A DNA stretch of 33,718 nt from Nitrospirota bacterium (lineage in GTDB: Bacteria; Nitrospirota; Nitrospiria; 2-01-FULL-66-17), in contig JACQCD010000094.1 of assembly GCA_016201825.1 (NCBI GenBank), forward strand, positions 1-33,718. The letters are read 5' to 3'. The translations under genes were made by a program, and so were the position numbers. The notes below the pieces were generated by a model. The model was not told the DNA's origin. It saw only the letters and a program-made list of their open reading frames with translations, and searched no databases. Positions 15,454 to 22,797 of the stretch are shown here, one piece after another; positions within the stretch are counted from its first letter, which is position 1; each line of letters opens with the position of its first letter.

Positions 15454-16556
15454 GACGAGGGCTGGCGATGGTGATCGCCACCGCGCTGACCATTCTGATG
15501 GGCCATCAGGCCGACGCCGCCAGAATCAAAGATTTGGCGACCATCGCCGGCGTGCGCGAGAACGCATTGATCGGGTACGGACTGATGATCGGCCTCAACG
15601 GAACCGGCGATAAGACCGGAACGTTGTTCACCGTCCAGAGTCTTTCCAGCATGCTCAATAAATTGGGGGTGGCGGTCGATGCGAACGCCGTGAAGGTGAA
15701 GAACGTCGCCGCGGTGGTGGTCACCGCGAAGCTTCCCCCGTTCGTGAAACCCGGAGGTCGGATCGACGTCGTGGTGTCGTCCCTGGGAGACGCCACGAGC
15801 TTGCAGGGGGGGACGCTCCTCCTGACACCTCTCGATGGAGCCGATCAACAGGTCTACGCGGTGGCCCAGGGGCCGGTCTCAATCGGCGGTTTCATCGGCG
15901 GGAAAGAGGGTGATTCCGTTCAAAAGAACCATCCGACCGTCGGACGGATTTCCGGGGGAGCCGTGGTGGAGCGCGCGGTCCCGGTCAACCTCGGCGATAA
16001 GGCGTCGCTCACACTCTTGCTTCGCCAACAAGATTTCACCACGGCGACCCGTATGGCATCGGCGATCAATACCCGAATCGGCAACGGCGACCTGGCGGCC
16101 GCCACGGATTCGGGCACGGTTCGATTGCAAGTGCCCGAGGCCTACCACGGTCGGATCGTCGAACTCGTGGCCGACATCGAGGGGCTGGATGTCTCGGTGG
16201 ATCTTCCGGCGAAGGTGGTGGTCAACGAGCGGACGGGCACCATCGTGATGGGAGAGCACGTCCAGATCGCCGACGTCGCGGTGTCGCACGGGAATCTGAC
16301 GATTCGAGTCAAGACGGAACTGCAGGTCTCACAACCATCTCCGTTGTCGGAGGGCGGTCAAACCGTCGTCACACCCCAGCGAGAAACCGACGTCACCGAA
16401 GACAAGGCCCAAGTCATCTTGCTGCCGGAAGGAACACGCCTCGGGGACGTCGTGCGCGGCCTGAACGCGATCGGCGTGACTCCCCGGGATCTGATCGCGA
16501 TTCTTCAAGCCATGCGGGCGGCCGGAGCCCTTCAAGCCGAACTGGAGATTCTATGA
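15432..16556 (+). CDS. flgI: FlgI flagellar P-ring protein
   Basis: The protein is 374 aa from ATG 15432, which gives a proper Sec signal: a basic n-region (MRSNRSKGRG), a hydrophobic core and cleavage after QADA. ATG 15468, with GACGAGGG upstream, would drop the basic n-region; a start at 15369 would overlap flgH by 40 bases. Family signatures: RIKDLATIAGVRENALIGYGLMIGLNGTGD, then PPFVKPGGRIDVVVSSLGDATSLQGGTLLLTPL, and VVNERTGTIVMGEHVQI. It forms the periplasmic bushing ring around the FlgG rod. The C-terminus overlaps the flgJ start by 4 bases (ATGA). Confidence 0.95.
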   Translation: MRSNRSKGRGLAMVIATALTILMGHQADAARIKDLATIAGVRENALIGYGLMIGLNGTGDKTGTLFTVQSLSSMLNKLGVAVDANAVKVKNVAAVVVTAKLPPFVKPGGRIDVVVSSLGDATSLQGGTLLLTPLDGADQQVYAVAQGPVSIGGFIGGKEGDSVQKNHPTVGRISGGAVVERAVPVNLGDKASLTLLLRQQDFTTATRMASAINTRIGNGDLAAATDSGTVRLQVPEAYHGRIVELVADIEGLDVSVDLPAKVVVNERTGTIVMGEHVQIADVAVSHGNLTIRVKTELQVSQPSPLSEGGQTVVTPQRETDVTEDKAQVILLPEGTRLGDVVRGLNAIGVTPRDLIAILQAMRAAGALQAELEIL

Positions 16557-16876
16557 CGATCGACGCAGGTGTTTCCAAGGTGGTGGGAGCGGCCAACCGA
16601 CCCCTCCCGGAGGGACGGGCGTCCCTCCAACAGGCCGCTCAATCATTCGAGGCCTACCTGATCCAGCTTCTCTTAAAAGAGATGCGTGACACGATCCCGG
16701 GTAGCGGAGTGGAGGGGAGTGGCCTAGGTGGCGGCATGTACCAATCGATCACCGATGAGGCGCTGGCCACTGCCATGTCGAAAACTGGAGGCATCGGTCT
16801 TGCCAAGATGTTGGTGGGGAAAGTCGCCGCCGAGAGCCGGTCCGATCCTCAAGTTTTGAAGGGGATCGACCGATAA
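16553..16876 (+). CDS. flgJ: FlgJ-type rod-binding protein (single-domain)
   Basis: The 107-aa product matches only the N-terminal rod-capping domain of FlgJ: AAQSFEAYLIQLLLKEMRDTIP (about 27-48) and GGGMYQSITDEALATAMSKTGGIGLAKML. The muramidase domain of enterobacterial FlgJ is absent, as in many phyla where a separate lytic enzyme opens the wall. None is encoded in this window. It overlaps flgI by 4 bases. A sigma-28-like promoter is embedded in its last codons, with the -10 ending exactly at the TAA stop. Confidence 0.9.
   Translation: MTIDAGVSKVVGAANRPLPEGRASLQQAAQSFEAYLIQLLLKEMRDTIPGSGVEGSGLGGGMYQSITDEALATAMSKTGGIGLAKMLVGKVAAESRSDPQVLKGIDR
16849..16876 (+). promoter_or_regulatory. Sigma-28-like promoter for flgM, inside the end of flgJ
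   Basis: TCAAGTTT, a 12-base spacer, ACCGATAA. The -35 box is identical to those of fliC and the 333-aa minus-strand gene. Transcription would start near 16883, about 50 bases before flgM. It would let FliA drive its own anti-sigma factor plus flgN, flgK and flgL. Confidence 0.68.
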
Positions 16877-16932
16877 GCAGATAAGTACCGATCTCTCGGA
16901 GTGCTTCCGAGTATTTGGGTGGGGGAACGACG

Positions 16933-17241
16933 ATGAGAATTCCAGGACACGATCCGTATCGGCTGGGGGACACCTCTTTGCCGGGCGTCAAGGGCAAGCA
17001 GAAGGAGGCCCCGGCGCAACGGCCCGGCGGCGAGGGCGAGGCATCGCCCGACCGGATCGATCTCTCCGATCAGGCCAAAGACATTGGAGAACTCCGTCAA
17101 AGCGTGGCAGCCCTGCCCGACGTCCGGAGCGAGCGGGTGGCCGCGATTACGGCCAAGCTGGCCGACGGCACGTACACCGTTCGAAGCGCGCAGATCGCCG
17201 ACAAACTGATCAGGGCCGCGTTGTTTGATCGACTCTTATAA
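16933..17241 (+). CDS. flgM: FlgM anti-sigma-28 factor
   Basis: The 102-aa protein has a disordered, charged N-terminal half and the conserved C-terminal sigma-binding region: DRIDLSDQAKDIGELRQSVAALPDVRSERVAAITAKL, then GTYTVRSAQIADKLIRAALF. FlgM holds FliA inactive until the hook is finished and FlgM is exported. ATG at 16933 is preceded by GTGGGGGAACGACG, a modest ribosome site. It sits behind a sigma-28-like promoter and is followed by flgN, as in proteobacteria. Confidence 0.92.
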   Translation: MRIPGHDPYRLGDTSLPGVKGKQKEAPAQRPGGEGEASPDRIDLSDQAKDIGELRQSVAALPDVRSERVAAITAKLADGTYTVRSAQIADKLIRAALFDRLL

Positions 17242-17269
17242 ATCATTCACCTCAGGGAAACGTACACCA

Positions 17270-17815
17270 ATGCCTCGTCAACACGAATCCCCAAATGGGA
17301 GCTGTTCCATCGATACGCTCGACCACCACTGGGTCAATCTCCTGGACATCCTTGAAGAGTTGATCGGGGCGCACCAGCAACTCCTCCCGATTCTCCAAAC
17401 CGAGAAACGGCTCATCGTCGAGCAGGATTTCAATGACCTGCTCCCGTGCCTGGCCGAAAAAGACGGGATGTTAGGACGGTTGCGGGACGTCGAGCGGCGA
17501 CGACGCGAAGTCGTCGGGACACTGGGATCGTGGCTCGGCCAATCGCTCGACGCGTTGACTCTCACCCGCATCGCGACGCTCGCACCCGTGTCGTACGCCA
17601 GCCGATTTCGGTCATGCCAAGCCAGATTGGAGTCGCTGACCGCGAGTATGATAGAGATCAACCAGATCAACGGGATCTTGGTGGATCGCATTCTGATGCA
17701 GGTCACCAATCTTATCGGGCTGCTCAGGCATTTGGTGGTAGGCGCGCCGACGTACCAGGCTTCCGGCATGCTGCAGGATGGCTTGCCCGGTGGACGAACC
17801 CTCGGGACAGGTTAG
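17270..17815 (+). CDS. flgN: FlgN-type chaperone for FlgK/FlgL
   Basis: The 181-aa all-helical protein resembles FlgN: LLDILEELIGAHQQLLPILQTEKRLIVEQDFNDLLPCLAEKDGML (about 22-66), which is the typical 'how many units, then choose' helix pair. It would keep the junction proteins FlgK and FlgL soluble for export. The position between flgM and flgK supports this. ATG 17270 was chosen; an in-frame TTG at 17225 would overlap flgM and has no clear ribosome site. Confidence 0.85.
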   Translation: MPRQHESPNGSCSIDTLDHHWVNLLDILEELIGAHQQLLPILQTEKRLIVEQDFNDLLPCLAEKDGMLGRLRDVERRRREVVGTLGSWLGQSLDALTLTRIATLAPVSYASRFRSCQARLESLTASMIEINQINGILVDRILMQVTNLIGLLRHLVVGAPTYQASGMLQDGLPGGRTLGTG

Positions 17816-17818
17816 GAC

Positions 17819-19468
17819 GTGGCGAGCATCCTCGGCATTCTCAACATCGGTAAGTTGGCCCTCTTCGCGCAGCAACGCGCCATCTCGGTGACGTCGCAGA
17901 ACATCGCCAATGTCAACACACCGGGGTACTCGAGGCAGGAGGCCGTCCTGGAGACCACGACTCCCGCCAACGATCAGCCGGGGCAGATCGGCACCGGGGT
18001 TCAGGTCGGGGAGATCCGGCGCCTGGTCAACCGCTTTGTCGACAACCAAGTGACGTCCGAGCAATCGAATCTGGGACGATTCGACATCGAACGGAGCATC
18101 CTGAGCCGGGTCGAATCCAATTTCAACGACGCGCAGGGAACCGGCATCCATCAAGCCTTGACGGACTTTTTCGCCGCGGTACAAGACCTCTCAAATAATC
18201 CGCAAGGCCGAGCGGAACGGGTCACGCTGTTGGCGCGCGCGGACACGCTCGCTCAGCGGGTGAAGGGAACCGACGCCCAGGTCCAACAAATCCTCAAAGA
18301 CCTGAACAGCGAAATCGTGGGGACCGTCACCGACGTGAATGCCTTGGCGTCACAGATCGCCGATCTCAACAATGAGATCGGCCGTGCCGAGATGGCCGGC
18401 CAACATGCCAATGACCTCCGGGATACCCGCGGACGCCTCCTGAACGATCTCGCCCAGAAGATTGATATTCGAACCTTCGAGGACAACCTGGGCCAAACGA
18501 CCGTGATGGTGGGAGGAGGGAAGCCCCTTGTCGAAGGCAACCACGCCTTTGCGCTAAGAGCCGTCGGCGATCCCGACAACTCGGGTTTTTCTCAGATTCG
18601 ATACGATCCCGGAACCGGGACGACGTTCGACCTGACCTCATCGATCGGCGGGGGCCGCCTCAAAGGATTGATCAGCCTTCGGGACAATGTGATTCCGGGA
18701 TACGTCAACCAACTCGACCAGTTGGCCGCCGGCGTCATCAACGAGGTCAACCAGCAGCACCGGGCTGGGTACGGTCTCGATGGATCAACGGCCAACAACT
18801 TCTTCAATCCGCTCGCCCCCACCTCCGAGGGACTCAGCACGAATACGGGGTCGGGTGTCGTCAGCGTAGCGGTGGCCACTCCCGCCAGCCTGACCTTCGA
18901 TCCCTACCAACTCAGTTTTGCGGGAGGATCGTACACCCTCCAGAATCTGACGACCGGAACCACCGCGACCGGGATCTACAGCAACCCAACGACCGTCACC
19001 TTCGAGGGGTTGTCTGTCACCATCACGGGCGCCCCGGGCGCCGGGGACACGTTTGCCCTGAGCGCCCACAAAGGGTCGGCGGGATCGATGGCCGTCGCGC
19101 TGAGCGATCCCGACAAGATCGCGGCGGCCTCTTCGGCCGCCGGTGTCCCTGGCGATAACCGCAACGCGGTGCTCCTCGCCCAACTTCAAGACAAGGCGGT
19201 GACGGCGTTGGGCGGCGCCACCCTTCACGGATTTTACAGCGGATTTATCGGAGATGTGGGATCGGAGGCTCAGTCCGCGCAGAGAAGCGTGAAAGCCCAG
19301 GAGATCATCGGCGAACAGCTCGATCGGATGCGCGGCGAAACATCCGGTGTCTCGTTGGACGAGGAAATGACGAATTTGATCAAGTACCAGAGGGCCTTCG
19401 AGGCTTCGGCACGATTGATTACGGTGGCGGATGATTTGCTCAAGACGATTCTGAGCATGAAACAATAA
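17819..19468 (+). CDS. flgK: FlgK hook-filament junction protein 1
   Basis: The 549-aa axial protein starts at GTG 17819 with TTAGGA just upstream. The N-terminus has the rod/hook motif (QQRAISVTSQNIANVNTPGYSRQ) and the FlgK-specific LGRFDIERSILSRVESNFND and FFAAVQDLSNNPQGRAERV. The middle (about 330-440) is a Thr/Gly/Ala-rich variable domain. The C-terminus is GVSLDEEMTNLIKYQRAFEASARLITVADDLL. It joins the hook to FlgL, encoded next. Confidence 0.95.
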   Translation: MASILGILNIGKLALFAQQRAISVTSQNIANVNTPGYSRQEAVLETTTPANDQPGQIGTGVQVGEIRRLVNRFVDNQVTSEQSNLGRFDIERSILSRVESNFNDAQGTGIHQALTDFFAAVQDLSNNPQGRAERVTLLARADTLAQRVKGTDAQVQQILKDLNSEIVGTVTDVNALASQIADLNNEIGRAEMAGQHANDLRDTRGRLLNDLAQKIDIRTFEDNLGQTTVMVGGGKPLVEGNHAFALRAVGDPDNSGFSQIRYDPGTGTTFDLTSSIGGGRLKGLISLRDNVIPGYVNQLDQLAAGVINEVNQQHRAGYGLDGSTANNFFNPLAPTSEGLSTNTGSGVVSVAVATPASLTFDPYQLSFAGGSYTLQNLTTGTTATGIYSNPTTVTFEGLSVTITGAPGAGDTFALSAHKGSAGSMAVALSDPDKIAAASSAAGVPGDNRNAVLLAQLQDKAVTALGGATLHGFYSGFIGDVGSEAQSAQRSVKAQEIIGEQLDRMRGETSGVSLDEEMTNLIKYQRAFEASARLITVADDLLKTILSMKQ

Positions 19469-19540
19469 GAAGAGTGCTGCAGGACGTTCAAGGACCGAGG
19501 GCCGTGCTTCTTTGAAGACGGTGTAACAATCGGAGCCGTT

Positions 19541-20758
19541 ATGCGTGTGTCGGAACGGATGATCTTTGAATCCCTCGTTGGTCACATGCAACGCCAGTCC
19601 GCGTCCTTGCTCAGTCTTCAAGATCAGGTTGCAAGCGGAAAGGCGGTGAACAAGCCTTCCGACGATCCGATCAAGCAATCCCAGATCCTCAATTATGACA
19701 CCACGTTGGCGACGGCCGATCAGTATTTGCGCAATATCGGCGACGCACAGTCATGGGTCTCAGTCAGCGAGTCGGTCTTGGCATCCGTTCAGAATCAATT
19801 GGTCCGGGCCCACGAGTTGGCGCTGCAACTGGTCAACGGCACCAACACGCCCGAAGACCGCGCAAACGGCGCCAAGGAGGTCAGGGAAATTTTCGACCAC
19901 CTGGTGGCCGAGGCGAATACCGTCCACGATGGGCGGTACATTTTTGCCGGGTACGAAACCTCCACCCGCCCATTCGTGGACCAGGGTCGATACATCGGGA
20001 CCGCGATCACCGTTCCGGTGACGATCGGGGCCGGCAACAACGGGTTGACGATCGCGGTGGACGGCGTGTCGACCACCGTGACGTTGACGAACGGCGCCTA
20101 CGCAACCGGGGCCGCGCTCGCGACGATGGTTCAGAGCGTCGTGAATGCGGATGCCGCGCTTCAAGCGGCGGGCCGATCGGTCACGGTGACGTTCGACACC
20201 GACCATCTGGTGATCACGTCGGATGCGACCGGCGGGACGTCGGCCGTCAGTCCCACGGCGGGTAGTTCGCTGGGCAGCTTGGGACTGGCCACGGGAACCG
20301 GCCAACCCGCGGGCCAATACCTCGGTGATTCGGCCGAGATACACGTCATCACCGGCACTCAAACGACCCTCGTGAAAAATCTTCCGGGTGATCGGCTCTT
20401 TCAAGGCACCGGCGTACCCGGGGGCGTCAATATTCTCACCGCCGTCGGGGGGCTCCAGTCGGCGCTCGAGACCGATAACCTGACGGGGATGGAAACCGCG
20501 CTCACGGACCTGAGCACCGCGATGGAGCAGGTGAGCGGCGAGCGGGCCCTGCTTGGGGCGCGGCTCAATGGAATGGACGCCACCCAAGCGATGCTGGAGG
20601 ATCTCAAGGTGGTCGCCGCCCAATTCCGATCCGAGAGCGGGGATGTCAATCTCGACCGCGCGGTGTCGGACCTCGTCTTTCAGCAGAACATTCTGCAGGC
20701 GACCCGCGAGATGGCCTCCAGAATGTTCGACTCGTCTCTCCTGAAGTTCCTCCGCTAG
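19541..20758 (+). CDS. flgL: FlgL hook-filament junction protein 3
   Basis: The 405-aa flagellin-like protein has the D0/D1 N-terminal helix (MRVSERMIFESLVGHMQRQSA) and SGKAVNKPSDDPIKQSQIL, with GRYIFAGYETSTRPF later in D1. The centre (about 165-265) is Ala/Thr/Gly-rich and variable. The C-terminal helix has DLVFQQNILQATREMASRMFDSSLLKFLR. ATG 19541 follows CGGAGCCGTT. The 72-base gap after flgK holds no recognisable promoter. Confidence 0.94.
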   Translation: MRVSERMIFESLVGHMQRQSASLLSLQDQVASGKAVNKPSDDPIKQSQILNYDTTLATADQYLRNIGDAQSWVSVSESVLASVQNQLVRAHELALQLVNGTNTPEDRANGAKEVREIFDHLVAEANTVHDGRYIFAGYETSTRPFVDQGRYIGTAITVPVTIGAGNNGLTIAVDGVSTTVTLTNGAYATGAALATMVQSVVNADAALQAAGRSVTVTFDTDHLVITSDATGGTSAVSPTAGSSLGSLGLATGTGQPAGQYLGDSAEIHVITGTQTTLVKNLPGDRLFQGTGVPGGVNILTAVGGLQSALETDNLTGMETALTDLSTAMEQVSGERALLGARLNGMDATQAMLEDLKVVAAQFRSESGDVNLDRAVSDLVFQQNILQATREMASRMFDSSLLKFLR

Positions 20759-20762
20759 GACC

Positions 20763-20789
20763 TCAAGTTTTGGTTCGGCGAACCGATAA
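20763..20789 (+). promoter_or_regulatory. Sigma-28-like promoter of fliC
   Basis: TCAAGTTT, an 11-base spacer, ACCGATAA: seven of eight bases match the FliA consensus in each box and the spacing is exact. Transcription would start near 20796, giving a leader of about 95 bases. Confidence 0.82.
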
Positions 20790-20801
20790 AGGGGGAGAAG
20801 G

Positions 20802-20870
20802 GGAAGGCGGGGCGCCTTCCGAGTTCCTAACCCCGGCAGCATCTGGCGCCAGAAGACTGGCCGTGCTGCC
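20802..20870 (+). promoter_or_regulatory. Structured 5'-UTR of the flagellin gene
   Basis: A perfect 8-bp stem GGAAGGCG-GGG-CGCCTTCC (20802-20820) is followed by GGCAGCA (20835-20841) pairing with TGCTGCC (20864-20870), enclosing the 12-bp palindrome TCTGGCGCCAGA (20842-20853). The strong ribosome site GAGGAGG follows before ATG 20891. The hairpins could affect transcript stability or translation. Confidence 0.55.
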
Positions 20871-20890
20871 AATCTGAAAGAGGAGGCACC

Positions 20891-22408
20891 ATGGCTTTAG
20901 TCGTCAATACCAATATCTACTCCCTCAATGCGCAGCGGAATTTGGCCAAAACAGGCATGGATCTGGGGACATCGCTTCAGCGGATTTCATCCGGTCTGCG
21001 CGTCAACAGCGCCAAGGACGACGCGGCCGGCCTCGGCATCGCGGACCGCATGACCACCCAGGTCCGCGGTCTCGGCGCGGCGATCCGCAACGCCAACGAC
21101 GGCATCAGCGTCTCGCAGGTCGCCGAAGGGGCTCTCCAGGAGGTCAACAACTCGCTGCAGCGGATCCGCGAGCTGTCCGTGCAGTCGGCGAACGACACGA
21201 ACTCGGCCGCGGACCGGGCCTCCCTCCAGGCCGAGGTATCTCAGCTCCAGGCGGAAATCACCCGGATCGCCGACCAGACCGAGTTCAACGGCAAAAAGGT
21301 CTTGGACGGCACCTTTGTCAACGCGAAATTTCAGATCGGTATCAGGGCGGATCAAACCATCAGCGTGTCGATCGCGAATACCAAGGCCAACGCCATCGGC
21401 AACTATTCGACCACGTCGGACAACGCGACGGCGGGCGCGGCCACGGTCGGGGGTATCGCCGTGGCGGCCACCGCGGCAGCCACCTCGCCGGTGAACAACG
21501 TGAATGCACAGACGTTGACGATCAGCGGATCGTCGGGCCAGACGACGGTGGCTGTCGGCGCCGGCGATAAGGCTTCCGCGATCGCGACGGCCATCAACGC
21601 GGTGGAGGGCACGACCAACGTGACGGCAACGGCCCGGACGACGGCGACCATGGGGAGCTTCAATACCACCGGCACGACCACGTTTGACCTCTTGGGCGAC
21701 AACACGACGGCCGTGTCGATCAGCGCGAACATCACGGCGACCGGCACCCAGGCGGGTCTGCAGCCGTTGATCGACGCGATCAACGCTCAGAAAACCACGA
21801 CCGGTATTTCGGCGGCCTACGGTACAGTGGCAGGCACCATCGCGCTGACCCATGACACCGGTGGGGACATCAAGATCCAGAACTTCACAAACGGCGTCGC
21901 CACCGTGGCGATCACCGGAGGAGTGGGCGCGGCCGTGACCCTGACGAGCGGCGGTGCGGCGGACAGCACCACGGTGGGTGGACTTGTGACTCTCAGTTCG
22001 TCCAAGTCGTTCACGGCGTCGTCGAGCGTGGCCCTCGGCGCGGGCAGCTTGTTCAATGTGGCGGCGGCTACGGCCCAGACCGGCACGCTCTCCGCCGTCG
22101 CTGATCTCACGATTGCGACCCAGACCGGCGCCAACAGTGCGCTGTCCGTGGTCGACGGCGCGTTGAAGCTCCTCAACTCGATCCGCGGCGACCTCGGGGC
22201 CGTTCAATCGCGTTTTGAGTCGACGATTGGCAACCTGTCGTCGGTCGAGGAGAACGTGACGTCGGCGCGGAGCCGGGTGCTGGATGCCGACTTTGCGCAG
22301 GAAACGGCGAACTTGACGAGGGCCCAGATTCTGCGGCAATCGGGTATCGCGATTCTGGCGCAGGCCAACGCGATTCCGCAGCAGGTTCTGGCCTTGCTCA
22401 AGGGGTAA
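20891..22408 (+). CDS. fliC: Flagellin, filament protein
   Basis: The 505-aa flagellin has conserved D0/D1 ends: NTNIYSLNAQRNLAKTG, SSGLRVNSAKDDAAGLGIADRM, and the segment around LQRIRELSVQSANDTNS that in proteobacteria is the TLR5-contact region. The C-terminus has ENVTSARSRVLDADFAQETANLTRAQILRQSGIAILAQANAIPQQVLALLKG. The central part (about 175-400) is low-complexity Thr/Ala/Gly-rich surface sequence with a repeated 'T(L/I)-G-(D/A)-K-A-x-A-I-A-x-A-I-N' hyaline-type module. It is longer than minimal flagellins of about 280 aa. It has its own sigma-28-like promoter, and only one flagellin gene is in the window. Confidence 0.97.
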   Translation: MALVVNTNIYSLNAQRNLAKTGMDLGTSLQRISSGLRVNSAKDDAAGLGIADRMTTQVRGLGAAIRNANDGISVSQVAEGALQEVNNSLQRIRELSVQSANDTNSAADRASLQAEVSQLQAEITRIADQTEFNGKKVLDGTFVNAKFQIGIRADQTISVSIANTKANAIGNYSTTSDNATAGAATVGGIAVAATAAATSPVNNVNAQTLTISGSSGQTTVAVGAGDKASAIATAINAVEGTTNVTATARTTATMGSFNTTGTTTFDLLGDNTTAVSISANITATGTQAGLQPLIDAINAQKTTTGISAAYGTVAGTIALTHDTGGDIKIQNFTNGVATVAITGGVGAAVTLTSGGAADSTTVGGLVTLSSSKSFTASSSVALGAGSLFNVAAATAQTGTLSAVADLTIATQTGANSALSVVDGALKLLNSIRGDLGAVQSRFESTIGNLSSVEENVTSARSRVLDADFAQETANLTRAQILRQSGIAILAQANAIPQQVLALLKG

Positions 22409-22444
22409 GTCGAGGCAGGGCGATTCTGACGCGGCGCTAACGGG

Positions 22445-22472
22445 GTAGGGGCACGGCATGCCGTGCCCCTAC
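22445..22472. repeat. 28-bp perfect palindrome after fliC
   Basis: Arms GTAGGGGCACGGCA / TGCCGTGCCCCTAC, 37 bases after the flagellin stop and ahead of flaG. As RNA it would form a strong hairpin that could end or trim the abundant fliC transcript; there is no U-run after it. Confidence 0.93.
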
Positions 22473-22506
22473 GGCGCCGCCGGGAATCGCGTTGGAGGGT
22501 GACGTC

Positions 22507-22785
22507 ATGAAGATTGTACCGATCCGGAGCTTTCCATCCGAAGCGCCCAAACCTCCGGATCCGGCGTTGGCCGATTCCGCCAAACGAGCCGGCCCCGCTG
22601 CGGGGGGTCCCGTCGATCAGAACGCGATCCGCTTTTCAGTGGATGCCGGCTCCGGGAAAAAGGTGATCACGATCGTGAATCAGAAATCCGGCGATGTGAT
22701 TCGGCAGATTCCCCCGGAGGAGGTTGTGGCGCTTTCTAAGTTTTTGGGTTCGCTCCAGGGCAATTTTCTCAACCGGATCGGGTAG
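22507..22785 (+). CDS. flaG: FlaG family protein
   Basis: The 92-aa product has a disordered Pro/Ala-rich N-terminus and the FlaG core: IRFSVDAGSGKKVITIVNQKSGDVIRQIPPEEVVALSKFL. FlaG proteins sit next to fliD in many genomes and influence filament length; the mechanism is poorly known. ATG 22507 is supported by GGAGGG at 22493-22498. It precedes fliD by 12 bases. Confidence 0.9.
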   Translation: MKIVPIRSFPSEAPKPPDPALADSAKRAGPAAGGPVDQNAIRFSVDAGSGKKVITIVNQKSGDVIRQIPPEEVVALSKFLGSLQGNFLNRIG

Positions 22786-22797
22786 GCAAAGGCTCGT

